A stretch of DNA of 10,077 nt from Oscillospiraceae bacterium. Its GTDB lineage: Bacteria; Bacillota; Clostridia; Oscillospirales; Ruminococcaceae. Position 1 is the first letter of the stretch. Every line of letters starts with the position of its first letter. The position numbers and the translations under genes were made by a program. This document shows, one piece after another, positions 1-7,391 of the stretch. The stretch covers positions 1 to 10,077 of the forward strand of contig JAHHTS010000080.1 in the NCBI GenBank assembly GCA_020024475.1, written 5' to 3'. The notes below the pieces were generated by a model. That model made no database searches and had not been told where the DNA came from. It was given only the letters and a program-made list of their open reading frames with translations.

Positions 1-4
1 ATAT

Positions 5-78
5 GCAGGTGTAGTTTAGTGGTAGAACTCCAGCCTTCCAAGCTGGTCGTGTGGGTTCGATTCCCATCACCTGCTCCA
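5..78 (+). tRNA. tRNA-Gly (anticodon UCC)
   Basis: A complete cloverleaf can be folded by eye. The acceptor stem GCAGGTG (5-11) pairs with CACCTGC (68-74). It is followed by discriminator T75 and an encoded CCA end (76-78). The anticodon stem CCAGC (30-34) pairs with GCTGG (42-46). The seven-base loop CTTCCAA places TCC at 37-39, so the tRNA reads GGA and probably other GGN glycine codons. The T arm carries the usual GGTTCGATTCC core. A T at the discriminator position is normal for bacterial glycine tRNAs. It lies on the strand opposite all the protein genes here and converges on the alcohol dehydrogenase gene. Other tRNAs could lie to the left, outside the window. Confidence 0.97.
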
Positions 79-85
79 ATATTTG

Positions 86-122
86 GTCCATAAATCTTAT
101 GATAAAGGTTTATGGACTTTTT
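86..122 (+). terminator. Rho-independent terminator of tRNA-Gly
   Basis: GTCCATAAA (86-94) pairs perfectly with TTTATGGAC (109-117), with a 14-nt loop. Five T residues follow at once (118-122), then ATTTTA. It begins eight bases after the tRNA CCA end, so it most likely ends the tRNA transcript. Confidence 0.85.
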
Positions 123-133
123 ATTTTACCAGT

Positions 134-155
134 TAAATATTTTATAAAATATTTA
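134..155. repeat. Perfect 22-bp AT palindrome
   Basis: Positions 134-155 read TAAATATTTTA followed by its exact reverse complement, with no spacer, and consist of A and T only. It sits between the convergent tRNA terminator and alcohol dehydrogenase terminator, where no promoter is needed. It could form a cruciform or bind a protein. In such AT-rich DNA it may also be chance. Confidence 0.6.
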
Positions 156-190
156 TTATATTAATTATAATTGTACCAAATATAGTTTTA

Positions 191-228
191 AATTAAAGAA
201 AAAGCCAACTCCATATGGGTTGGCTTTT
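191..228 (-). terminator. Rho-independent terminator of the alcohol dehydrogenase gene
   Basis: AAAGCCAAC (201-209) pairs with GTTGGCTTT (219-227); the inner CC/GG around ATAT lengthens the stem. Read on the minus strand, the hairpin comes 18 bases after the dehydrogenase stop and runs into TTTTTCTTTAATT. On the plus strand it also ends in four T residues, so it may stop readthrough from the tRNA side as well. Confidence 0.85.
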
Positions 229-245
229 ATATTATGATAACAAAA

Positions 246-1436
246 TTATTTACTACATACTTTATTCATTAACTTTTTTGCTTCACTATGAGAATAATAT
301 CTTGGGACTGGGTAAGTTCCATGACATTCTTTGAATGCTAAATGAATTACATCATTTATTTTTGATTCAGGAAAATTATTGAATCTTTTAGGAATATCAC
401 ATTGATTATTCAGCTCAAATAAAGATAAAATAAATTTTTTTGCCAATTCTATTTCAGACAAATTTTCATTGGATTCATTATTGCTGATTTGAAGCTCGGC
501 AAAACGCTTTTTACACACTGGAAGATAGTATTCCATTATATGAGGAAGAAGTATTGCATTGGCGAGCCCGTGAGAAACACCAAACTTTCCTCCGATTGCA
601 TGCGCAAATGCGTGAACATAGCCCACATATGTTCTTGTGAACGCTTGACCCGCTAAAAATGATGCCACCAATAAATTTTCTCTTATATATAAATTTGATG
701 GGTCTTCTTTTATTTTTGGCAAATTTTCGAAAATCATATGAATAGCAGTTTTTGCCATTCTATCAGTTTGCTCATCGGAGTATTTAGAAACAAATGCCTC
801 TAGCGCATGTGTAAGAGCGTCTAAAGCCGTAAATACAGATATATTATATGGAAGGTTTATTGTTAATTCTGGGTCTAAAATCGCGAACATAGGTACAATT
901 CTAGGATCGAGTATTTGTTTTTTGGTATGGTCTTTTGAATCGGATATAACAGAAGCGACTGTGGTTTCACTACCGGTACCTGCTGTTGTAGGAATGACAA
1001 TAAAAGGCAATGGCATTTTACGCACTTTCAATAAACCAGTAAGCTTTTCAGGCTTAATATTGTTTACTATTGCAGCATTAACAGCTTTTGCAGTATCTAT
1101 AACAGAACCTCCACCAATTGCGACAATAGCATCATATCCCGTGGCAAGTTTTTGTGCCTTATAAACAATATCAAATGTAGGGTCTGGTGTTACAGCATCA
1201 AAAATTATATAAGAAATATCATGTTCATTAATAGTTTGAAGCATATTATTTAATATACCGGATTTTAATAATGACTTACTTGCTATAATAAAGACTTTTT
1301 TTATTTGAAGATTTGAAAGAATATCTCCAATTTTGTTCGCTTTGCCAGCGCCAATATAAGTACAAGGGGTAGGCTTTTCTATGATTTTTACGATTGGCTT
1401 TCGGATTTTAATACTTATCTTAGATATGATATTCAT
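246..1436 (-). CDS. Iron-containing alcohol dehydrogenase (Fe-ADH family)
   Basis: This is a cytoplasmic NAD(P)-dependent dehydrogenase of the group III, iron-activated alcohol dehydrogenase family. It interconverts an alcohol and its aldehyde or ketone; the substrate cannot be read from sequence. The N-terminal half is the nucleotide-binding domain, with GGGS at residues 108-111 and TTAGTGSE at 150-157. The all-helical C-terminal half carries the expected metal ligands D206, H210, H275 and H289, and the catalytic-region H279 (VHAFAHAIGG and VSHGLANA). At 396 residues it is slightly longer than the usual 380-390; the excess is a basic N-terminal lead of about 15 residues. AAGGAG lies 8 nt before the ATG and supports this start. 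It is a single-gene unit with its own promoter and terminator. In an anaerobe it probably serves fermentative NAD(P)H disposal (inference). The family call is firm; substrate and cofactor preference are unknown. Confidence 0.95.
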   Translation of the reverse strand: MNIISKISIKIRKPIVKIIEKPTPCTYIGAGKANKIGDILSNLQIKKVFIIASKSLLKSGILNNMLQTINEHDISYIIFDAVTPDPTFDIVYKAQKLATGYDAIVAIGGGSVIDTAKAVNAAIVNNIKPEKLTGLLKVRKMPLPFIVIPTTAGTGSETTVASVISDSKDHTKKQILDPRIVPMFAILDPELTINLPYNISVFTALDALTHALEAFVSKYSDEQTDRMAKTAIHMIFENLPKIKEDPSNLYIRENLLVASFLAGQAFTRTYVGYVHAFAHAIGGKFGVSHGLANAILLPHIMEYYLPVCKKRFAELQISNNESNENLSEIELAKKFILSLFELNNQCDIPKRFNNFPESKINDVIHLAFKECHGTYPVPRYYSHSEAKKLMNKVCSK

Positions 1437-1491
1437 TATTAAAACTCCTTATTTTAATTTTTAGAAAATATTTATATTTTGGATATTATTT

Positions 1492-1567
1492 AAACTACTA
1501 AAACTAAATATTAGTTCTACAATAAATAGTATCAATAAATCAAATGATACTATAAATTTAGTAGTTT
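1492..1567. repeat. Nested inverted repeat over the alcohol dehydrogenase promoter
   Basis: The outer arms are perfect: AAACTACTAAA (1492-1502) and TTTAGTAGTTT (1557-1567). Inside them lies a small hairpin, ACTAA/TTAGT (1503-1507 and 1511-1515). A second perfect 9-bp repeat follows, ATAGTATCA (1526-1534) and TGATACTAT (1545-1553). Together they could fold as a three-way junction, or act as paired operators. The proposed dehydrogenase -35 and -10 boxes lie inside the repeat, so control of that promoter is the simplest reading. No known operator consensus was recognised. Confidence 0.6.
1508..1535 (-). promoter_or_regulatory. Candidate sigma-A promoter of the alcohol dehydrogenase gene
   Basis: On the minus strand, TTGATA (1530-1535) and TAATAT (1508-1513) are separated by 16 bases. 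These are good matches to -35 and -10 boxes. Transcription would start near 1500, giving a leader of about 65 nt before the ATG at 1436. The -35 box overlaps one arm of the 9-bp inverted repeat, a position typical for repressor control. Confidence 0.5.
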
Positions 1568-1623
1568 GTTAGTTATATATTAAAAAATTATTATGTCATT
1601 AAAATTATATACAATTCATAAAA

Positions 1624-1654
1624 AAGACAGAGTAAAGGCAAAAGACGCTGTCTT
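1624..1654 (-). terminator. Terminator-like hairpin with an alternative pairing
   Basis: AAGACAG (1624-1630) pairs with CTGTCTT (1648-1654) across a 17-nt loop. On the minus strand it runs into TTTTTTATG, a proper U-tract. A competing small hairpin, AAGAC (1642-1646) with GTCTT (1650-1654), uses part of the same arm, so the two exclude each other. It may end the adenine deaminase transcript about 300 nt past its stop, or attenuate readthrough towards the dehydrogenase. On the plus strand it is followed by CTTATTTTATT, a weaker terminator. Confidence 0.5.
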
Positions 1655-1686
1655 CTTATTTTATTATCTGAAAAAAGATATCAATG

Positions 1687-1700
1687 ATACTATATAGTAT
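1687..1700. repeat. Perfect 14-bp palindrome sharing a motif with the upstream repeat
   Basis: ATACTATATAGTAT is self-complementary. It begins within TCAATGATACTATA (1681-1694), nearly the same as TCAAATGATACTATA around 1540-1554 in the nested repeat. Two related palindromic sites about 140 bp apart suggest a shared DNA-binding protein, although the AT content makes chance possible. Confidence 0.45.
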
Positions 1701-1914
1701 TTATCTTATTTAAAGATTACAAATCCAAGAAAATCAAATGGTGGTTCTAGGCGAATTTTAAAACATCAATACTATTGTTAAAACATCTAGAACGGTAAAA
1801 TGTCTTAATTTTGCTTCATATTTAGTATTAAATCATTTTCATTTGTTATATGATGTATCAGAGAGCAAACATAGACATTTAGCATTAGTTGTATATGTAC
1901 CTAAGAATTGATAG

Positions 1915-1942
1915 CTAATAATATTTTATATTATTAGTTTTT
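1915..1942 (+). terminator. Plus-facing terminator-like hairpin
   Basis: CTAATAATA (1915-1923) pairs perfectly with TATTATTAG (1929-1937), with a five-base loop, and TTTTT follows at 1938-1942. On the minus strand the following bases (CTATCAATTC) are not U-rich, so it suits plus-strand transcription better than termination of the adenine deaminase gene. The stem is almost all A-T and therefore weak. No plus-strand gene is recognised upstream. Confidence 0.4.
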
Positions 1943-1957
1943 AAAATTATATAAAAT

Positions 1958-3724
1958 TTATAATATTATTTTAAGTATTTCGTGTGTATTGCCGTCAACT
2001 AACCCACAGTCAGTAACTATAACACCAGGAAGTGCTGTAAGTGACATTATGGAAGCCGATAGAATTGGCGTTTTAGGTGAACAAATTTTATAAAAAGCTT
2101 TTTTGTAAAGTTCAAATTCATCTGAAACATCTTTACATTTTTTTAATGACATGAGTCCTGCAACAGGAAGTTCCATACAAGCCAAAACTTTTTCATCTTC
2201 TACAACACACATACCACCGCCAGTGCGCTCGAGTTCTTTAAGAACACAAAAAGCATCACTTTCTTTTTTATATATAATAACCATATTATGGCTATCATGT
2301 GATATAGTTGTCCCAATCGCACCGCTTGTAAGACCAAAATTTTGCATTACAGCAATAGTTTTAGTTTTTTTATTATGACGATTGAATACGCCAACAAATA
2401 CCAAATCATCTTTTTCACTTATGTCAATTTTTCCATCTAAAACAGTTAGTTCTATTACTTCAGTTTTTCGTAAAACATTAGTGTCGTCAATTGGCACGAT
2501 AACATTTACATTTGCTGTGCTATTAGATGTGTTGGCAAAAAGTGAAAAATCATCAATTCCATTAATCCAAGAAACGTTAACTGTATTTTTATGTTTTGTT
2601 TCAAAATCATAAGTCTTATCAGAAACTATGTATTCGCCGTTTTTAGCAACAAGTTTGCCAGCAATAAAAACAGCATCTGGACAATTACCATCAAGATGTT
2701 GCACTAGTTGAAAATCAGCCACATATCCAGGAGCAATAGCGCCTAAATCTTTAAAACCAAATTCTCTGGCTGCGTTTATAGTCGCCATTCTTATTGCGTC
2801 AATAGGTTTTATCCCACTTTCTATTGCGTATCGAACTACTTTATTTACATGTCCTAGATTTATGAGGTCGTTAGCATGAACATCATCGGTACAAATTGAA
2901 ATAAAATCATGGTATGGTATGCTGTTTATTCCTTGTACAAGCTTATCTAGATGATTTACAAGTGAACTAGCACGAAGGTTTATGTGAAATCCCATACGAA
3001 GTTTTTCAATAATTTCTTCAGTTGTTTCGGACTCGTGATCGCTCATAGGTCCACCAATTTTGTAAGCGGCTAAGTTTTTACCAGTAACAAGTGGTGCATG
3101 GCCTTGAAGGTATACATCTTTTTCCATGCCTTTATCAATTATTTTATGCATTCTTTCAGAGTCATCTGCTATTCCTATGTAGTCCATAAGTTCAGCTATA
3201 CCAATAACATTGTCCATTTCTAGAATTTTTTCGATTTCTGTATCAAAAAACTCCGCACCAGCATTTTCTAACTGTGGAACAGCAGGAACACATGAAGGTG
3301 CAAGTATATACTGTCTAAGTGAAGAAAGTTTTGCGTTATCAATCATAAACTTAATACCATCTATACCACTTACATTTGCTATCTCATGAGGGTCTGTACA
3401 TATTGTTGTTGTACCCCATGGAACAACAGCTTTACTTAGGTTTTCAGGTATCATCATAGAGCTTTCAACATGCATATGTGAATCTATAAATCCTGGTATA
3501 AGATACCTTTCTTTTCCATCAATTATTTGTTTTGACTTCATTAATGACTCTATGCCTTCTTCACGCACTCTAACTACAAACCCATCAATTATATCGATGC
3601 TTGCTTTGTATATTTCGCCAGTGAAAACATTAACATAATTGACATTTTCTATTGTTGTATCGCACGAACATTTTCCCATGGCTGCATTTATGAGTAAACT
3701 TCTATTTTTGTTTTTTTGCATCAT
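1958..3724 (-). CDS. ade: Adenine deaminase (Ade/AdeC type)
   Basis: This cytoplasmic metal-dependent amidohydrolase converts adenine to hypoxanthine and ammonia in purine salvage. The HxH pair H83 and H85 (DSHMHVE) marks the metal site at the start of the barrel. Other family landmarks are DPHE (111-114), E178 in GIAELM, H209 in LQGHA, SDHE (228-231) and TDD (279-281). The C-terminal domain typical of this family has HDSHN (476-480), LPVAGLMS (519-526) and TDCGLVD near the end. At 588 residues it is full length for the family (B. subtilis AdeC is close to this size). Two adjacent ATG codons occur; AAGGAGA ends 7 nt before the first and 10 nt before the second, so the first is preferred. It has its own promoter and seems monocistronic. 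The motif set fits adenine deaminase better than other amidohydrolases such as dihydroorotase or urease alpha. Confidence 0.96.
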   Translation of the reverse strand: MMQKNKNRSLLINAAMGKCSCDTTIENVNYVNVFTGEIYKASIDIIDGFVVRVREEGIESLMKSKQIIDGKERYLIPGFIDSHMHVESSMMIPENLSKAVVPWGTTTICTDPHEIANVSGIDGIKFMIDNAKLSSLRQYILAPSCVPAVPQLENAGAEFFDTEIEKILEMDNVIGIAELMDYIGIADDSERMHKIIDKGMEKDVYLQGHAPLVTGKNLAAYKIGGPMSDHESETTEEIIEKLRMGFHINLRASSLVNHLDKLVQGINSIPYHDFISICTDDVHANDLINLGHVNKVVRYAIESGIKPIDAIRMATINAAREFGFKDLGAIAPGYVADFQLVQHLDGNCPDAVFIAGKLVAKNGEYIVSDKTYDFETKHKNTVNVSWINGIDDFSLFANTSNSTANVNVIVPIDDTNVLRKTEVIELTVLDGKIDISEKDDLVFVGVFNRHNKKTKTIAVMQNFGLTSGAIGTTISHDSHNMVIIYKKESDAFCVLKELERTGGGMCVVEDEKVLACMELPVAGLMSLKKCKDVSDEFELYKKAFYKICSPKTPILSASIMSLTALPGVIVTDCGLVDGNTHEILKIIL

Positions 3725-3772
3725 TTTAAAATCTCCTTATAATATATAAACCGGATTTTTTATAATAAATAC

Positions 3773-3801
3773 ATTTTACATTTATAAAATATTTATGTCA
3801 A
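3773..3801 (-). promoter_or_regulatory. Strong sigma-A promoter of adenine deaminase
   Basis: On the minus strand a consensus TTGACA (3796-3801) is separated by exactly 17 bases from TAAAAT (3773-3778). The start would lie near 3766, about 40 nt before the ATG, so there is no room for a purine riboswitch. A short inverted repeat, GAATA/TATTC (3802-3806 and 3811-3815), directly abuts the -35 box and could be a regulator site. Confidence 0.8.
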
Positions 3802-3828
3802 GAATAGGTATATTCGCAAAAATGATAT

Positions 3829-3862
3829 AAAAAATTGCCTAAAGATAATGTTTAGGCAATTT
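3829..3862 (-). terminator. Rho-independent terminator of the three-gene exporter operon
   Basis: AAATTGCCTAAA (3832-3843) pairs perfectly over 12 bp with TTTAGGCAATTT (3851-3862), with a 7-nt loop. The minus-strand transcript continues into T residues and then ATATCATTTTTG. It lies 8 nt after the CDF gene stop and about 30 nt before the adenine deaminase -35 box, insulating that gene from the operon. Confidence 0.92.
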
Positions 3863-3870
3863 GAATTACA

Positions 3871-4758
3871 CTATGGAATTATAATCAGTTCACAAGTAGA
3901 ATTTTCAAAAATATTGTTAACTTCTTTTTTTATTTTATCAGAAGCTTTTTTTAAGTCATTTGTATCTAGTAGATCATTATCAATTTTGAAGTAAACAGAT
4001 ATCCACATATGTCGGCCAGTCTTAGTTATATCAAAGAATACGGGTTTGAAATTTATTTCTTCCATTATGCATGAACATATATCTTTTATTTGGTTTACAA
4101 TTTCTTCATCAGGCGAAAATAGAAATACGTCTTTAATAGCACCCCACAAAATTTTGATACTGTCAGGAATTGTTAATATGATGACAATGATAGCCATAAT
4201 TTGGTCGAAATAAGGTGAAATAAAGTAGAGAGGCGTATTTTCTAAAAACATGGATGCGAAGAACGCAATGGACATTCCTATACTGTATAAGATATCAATT
4301 TTCCATCCAATAAGCTCAGCTCTAACGGTAGGAGATGAAACTGAGCTATTCATATTTTTCATTATAAAGAATATTATTATACTCGCAACTCCCAAAACAA
4401 ATTGGAAAATAGAAATATGCAATTCGTTTACTTTTCCGCCACCAACTAAAATTGACTCTATAATTTCTATTGCGACACTACATGTTACTGTAAGCATCAT
4501 AGAACATTTTATAATCAAAAATATTGATTCGATTTGAAAAAAACCATAAGGATGTTTTTCTGATATAGGTTTATAAAAAAGTGGGGTAAGGAAGAGTATA
4601 AGTATTATGAAAATCAATTCAGAAGCATCATACATAGCATCCATTAATACAGATTGAGAATGACTTAATATAGAAAAAATAAGCTCAGTTATAGCAAATG
4701 CTAATCCAGCTGTGAATGATAGAAGTAAAATTCTTTTTTCTTTTTGTTCACTTATCAT
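3871..4758 (-). CDS. Cation diffusion facilitator (CDF) family transporter, divergent metal site
   Basis: CDF proteins are membrane dimers that export divalent metals such as Zn, Mn, Fe or Co against protons. Six hydrophobic segments can be seen (about residues 9-31, 46-61, 78-102, 116-133, 155-172, 186-204). A cytoplasmic C-terminal domain of about 90 residues follows, giving the normal family length. The TM2 site is intact as D40-xxx-D44 (LMDAMYDASE), and KHPYGFFQIE (68-77) matches the loop after TM2. In TM5 the usual HxxxD is GxxxD (G151, D155), so one expected ligand is missing. The start is fixed by an ATGA overlap with the stop of the GLUG-repeat gene, implying coupled translation. It is the last gene of the operon. 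It may transport an unusual ion, or have a different role in the complex; substrate unknown. Confidence 0.87.
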   Translation of the reverse strand: MISEQKEKRILLLSFTAGLAFAITELIFSILSHSQSVLMDAMYDASELIFIILILFLTPLFYKPISEKHPYGFFQIESIFLIIKCSMMLTVTCSVAIEIIESILVGGGKVNELHISIFQFVLGVASIIIFFIMKNMNSSVSSPTVRAELIGWKIDILYSIGMSIAFFASMFLENTPLYFISPYFDQIMAIIVIILTIPDSIKILWGAIKDVFLFSPDEEIVNQIKDICSCIMEEINFKPVFFDITKTGRHMWISVYFKIDNDLLDTNDLKKASDKIKKEVNNIFENSTCELIIIP

Positions 4759-7391
4759 GAAGACTGTTTTTCCTTTTTGGATTTTTTATAATGAATCACT
4801 GAAATTGATAATAATACAATTGTAACAGCACCACAAAGTATATAAATAGATGTAGAAGAACTAGGCGAATTTATTATGCAAAATGCTTGGTCAGAAGGAC
4901 TGGTAGTGAACACAATATAACTTCCTTTTATTGTAAAATCTTTTTCAATCCAATTTCCATTAATATCTTTTACCATTACTTTAGCAGATTTTATATTATT
5001 CTTGTCAGGGTAAGAGAAACGAAGCTGTGTATCAATTTCGTGAGATAGTTGAGGGTTTTTCCAACATTCTATCACTGTTTCATTTTCGTTTAAAACTGGT
5101 AGTTCTTCGTATGTTTCAATTTTAAAGTTATCTTTATTTGAAAAATGTCCCTGAGCAAGAAGTATAGGAACATTATTGTTACGAACCATTTCACTTTGGA
5201 TAGTGGTGTAATAAGCTGTATATTTTGGTCTAAAAACCAAATCAAAATATATGTTTGATGTATCCGTATTATTTAGATTTTCCCATTCACCAGTATAACC
5301 ATTTTTGTAAGGAACATCCGGTATGTCTTTTTGATTAAGGGATTCACCTGGTTTAATTATAATATTATTTTCAGTGCCATTTTCCCCAATAAATGTAACT
5401 GTTGATTCTTTGAAAATATTGTTGATATCATGAAGCATCAAAAAATCACCAGTTGAAAGAGGTTCAGCAATATTAACATAACTTATTCCATCTATACCAC
5501 CAATGTCTTTATTTGTAATCATATAGTAGTTATTAAAATATGGGTTATTTATGTCGCTATTTTCTATTCTCTCAGCACCCATTACAGCTCCTAAGTTTTC
5601 TTTTCCAGATGATATAGTAACAACACTCCTACAATCACTGATAATTGTAGCACTGCCCGCAATTCCACCAACATATCTTGCCCCTGTTAATTCACACTTA
5701 GAATTATTATCACGAATAAAACCAGTACTATTGCCGACAATGCCACCCACATAATCACTAGATTCACCATCAATGCTACCAGTGTTTATGCATTCTTTTA
5801 TAAGCCCCATTGTTGCTAAACCGACAATGCCACCAGCTTGTTTTTTCTTTGAGGAAACTGTTGCTGCGTTTTTACAGTTGATAATGACAGCACGAAGCTC
5901 ATTTTTCACATTCATAGAGTTATTGCCGCTTATTTGAAAATCATCTTCAGGGTTTAGATCATTTTCAAATGATATTGCACCAACTATACCTCCTACGTTA
6001 ATGTCACCGGAGACTAATCCATTGTTTTTAGAAATTTCGATTTTTCCAGTAAAATCGCTTGGTGTATCTTTATCTGAAATATCGGTAATAGTAACGCCTA
6101 AATTTGATGAGGCGTTTGACAAAGTTTTATTTATGGTGTCCATCTGATTGTTAAATGTCTTTATATCATTAGAAAATGAGTTGACTGCATTACTTGAAGC
6201 AGAAGAAATTCCGTCGATGGCTCCTTGCATGGAGTTTATACTACTGCTCAGAGCATTTTGTGCCGCAATTATTTGATCAGGGTTAGTAGAAAAATCTCCA
6301 TTATTATTTTTAAGCAATTGAGATAAAGCATCATGTGCAACCCCAGATTGCTCTTTGATAATATTTATTTGTCCATTTATGTTTGAAACATTATTTTGTG
6401 CGTTAGCGGATATTTGGTTTGCTAATGCAGATGTGTCACTGATTTGTTTTTTTAGAATTTGTAGAGTATCAATAGAATACTCGATTTTGGAAATTGGTTC
6501 CATTTGACCTACAATCCCACCAACTTCTTTTCTTCCATAGATATTACCAGAGTTTTTACATTCAGATATATATCCTTTTTGGCTACCAGCAATACCGCCA
6601 ATATTATAGCCCATATGTTGATATCCAATTATACTGTAATTCTCACATGAACGGATTACACCACCACTTGTACCCGCAATGCCACCAATATCAGTAACAG
6701 TTCTAGCTGATTCTGTACCAGTGATAGTTTCAATAGAAATATCTGATATACTGATGTCGTTTTGTTTTGCTGTTGAGTTTATTTGAGCAAAATTTTTACA
6801 TTCTTTAATTGTACCATAATTTTCTCCGGCAATACCACCAACAAAATGAACTCCAGATATGCTTCCATCAACAATACATTTTTCAATATTGCCTTTAACT
6901 GTATTTATGCCCACAAGTCCACCTATTGTATCACTTCCAGAAATATGTGCGTTTAGATTACAATTTTTTATAGTGCCAGAGTTACTACCAGCGAGTCCAC
7001 CAATTTTTTTACAACTTCCTTCGGGATAGAAACTGCCATAAACCGTAAGATTTTGTACACAACCTGTTTCACCTATGTAACGAAAAAAACCTTGTACTGA
7101 ACCTTCAACTGTGATATTAACACCAGATATTATATGACCGTTACCTTCAAAAGTTCCACAAAAAATTGGTATTCCGTTAAAATCAGTATCGGATAAGTCT
7201 ATATCGTTATCGAGATAGATTTTAAGATTTTTACTATAATTATCTAATCTACATTTTTCTGCAAATTCAATAAGTTCTGCTGCTGTTTTGATATGAAGTT
7301 CATTTTCAGCACCATGTGCCGGGAGAATCAAATTTGTAAAAATGTAAAAGGAAAGACAAAAACTTATTATAGTTTTAATTTTTTTCTTCAT
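4755..7391 (-). CDS. Exported, membrane-anchored GLUG-repeat protein with a helical insert
   Basis: An 878-residue extracytoplasmic protein of unknown function. Residues 1-27 form a signal peptide (basic MKKKIK, hydrophobic core, LPAHG before the likely cut). Residues about 847-867 are a transmembrane segment followed by a basic tail (KKSKKEK), so the body should face outside with the C-terminus inside. About a dozen GLUG-type repeats (GGIAG or GGIVG cores, most followed by an N/E-C-x-N-type strand) start near 131, 157, 185, 236, 265, 291, 467, 520, 549, 575, 600 and 631, predicting a right-handed beta-solenoid. Between repeats six and seven lies a helical segment (about 300-430) rich in N, Q, S and I that looks like a coiled-coil hairpin. 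Residues 660-840 seem to be further beta domains. A GGAG site 9 nt before the ATG supports the start, which overlaps the exporter gene by 17 nt. It could be an exporter accessory or an adhesin. Confidence 0.85.
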   Translation of the reverse strand: MKKKIKTIISFCLSFYIFTNLILPAHGAENELHIKTAAELIEFAEKCRLDNYSKNLKIYLDNDIDLSDTDFNGIPIFCGTFEGNGHIISGVNITVEGSVQGFFRYIGETGCVQNLTVYGSFYPEGSCKKIGGLAGSNSGTIKNCNLNAHISGSDTIGGLVGINTVKGNIEKCIVDGSISGVHFVGGIAGENYGTIKECKNFAQINSTAKQNDISISDISIETITGTESARTVTDIGGIAGTSGGVIRSCENYSIIGYQHMGYNIGGIAGSQKGYISECKNSGNIYGRKEVGGIVGQMEPISKIEYSIDTLQILKKQISDTSALANQISANAQNNVSNINGQINIIKEQSGVAHDALSQLLKNNNGDFSTNPDQIIAAQNALSSSINSMQGAIDGISSASSNAVNSFSNDIKTFNNQMDTINKTLSNASSNLGVTITDISDKDTPSDFTGKIEISKNNGLVSGDINVGGIVGAISFENDLNPEDDFQISGNNSMNVKNELRAVIINCKNAATVSSKKKQAGGIVGLATMGLIKECINTGSIDGESSDYVGGIVGNSTGFIRDNNSKCELTGARYVGGIAGSATIISDCRSVVTISSGKENLGAVMGAERIENSDINNPYFNNYYMITNKDIGGIDGISYVNIAEPLSTGDFLMLHDINNIFKESTVTFIGENGTENNIIIKPGESLNQKDIPDVPYKNGYTGEWENLNNTDTSNIYFDLVFRPKYTAYYTTIQSEMVRNNNVPILLAQGHFSNKDNFKIETYEELPVLNENETVIECWKNPQLSHEIDTQLRFSYPDKNNIKSAKVMVKDINGNWIEKDFTIKGSYIVFTTSPSDQAFCIINSPSSSTSIYILCGAVTIVLLSISVIHYKKSKKEKQSS

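Larger units (their letters stand above)
1655..1957. other. Intergenic stretch with no recognisable gene
   Basis: This right-hand part of the 521-bp gap between the dehydrogenase and adenine deaminase genes holds no ORF with a start codon and ribosome-binding site. It has a palindrome at 1687-1700. On the plus strand, 1762-1911 is open for 49 codons and then stops, but has no ATG. A plus-facing hairpin follows directly. The minus strand there is interrupted by several stops. It may be the relic of a decayed gene or just AT-rich spacer; no family was recognised in either strand. Confidence 0.4.

Noticed and set aside
922..1164. Open plus-strand frame of 80 codons inside the alcohol dehydrogenase gene
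   Set aside because: It is the shadow of the conserved nucleotide-binding region on the other strand; no independent signals support it.
1655..1912. Insertion sequence remnant
   Set aside because: Both strands were read for transposase motifs; the minus strand is broken by several stops and no DDE or HUH motif or terminal repeat pair could be recognised, so no mobile element is called.
3725..3772. Purine riboswitch before adenine deaminase
   Set aside because: Purine genes in Bacillota can have one, but the leader from the proposed start is only about 40 nt and lacks the conserved three-way junction sequences.
5440..7020. Repeated short DNA motif (GCCACCAA-like) suggesting a CRISPR or tandem repeat
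   Set aside because: The spacing is irregular and the repeats are codons for the GGIAG/GGIVG protein repeats, so they are protein-level repeats rather than a CRISPR array.
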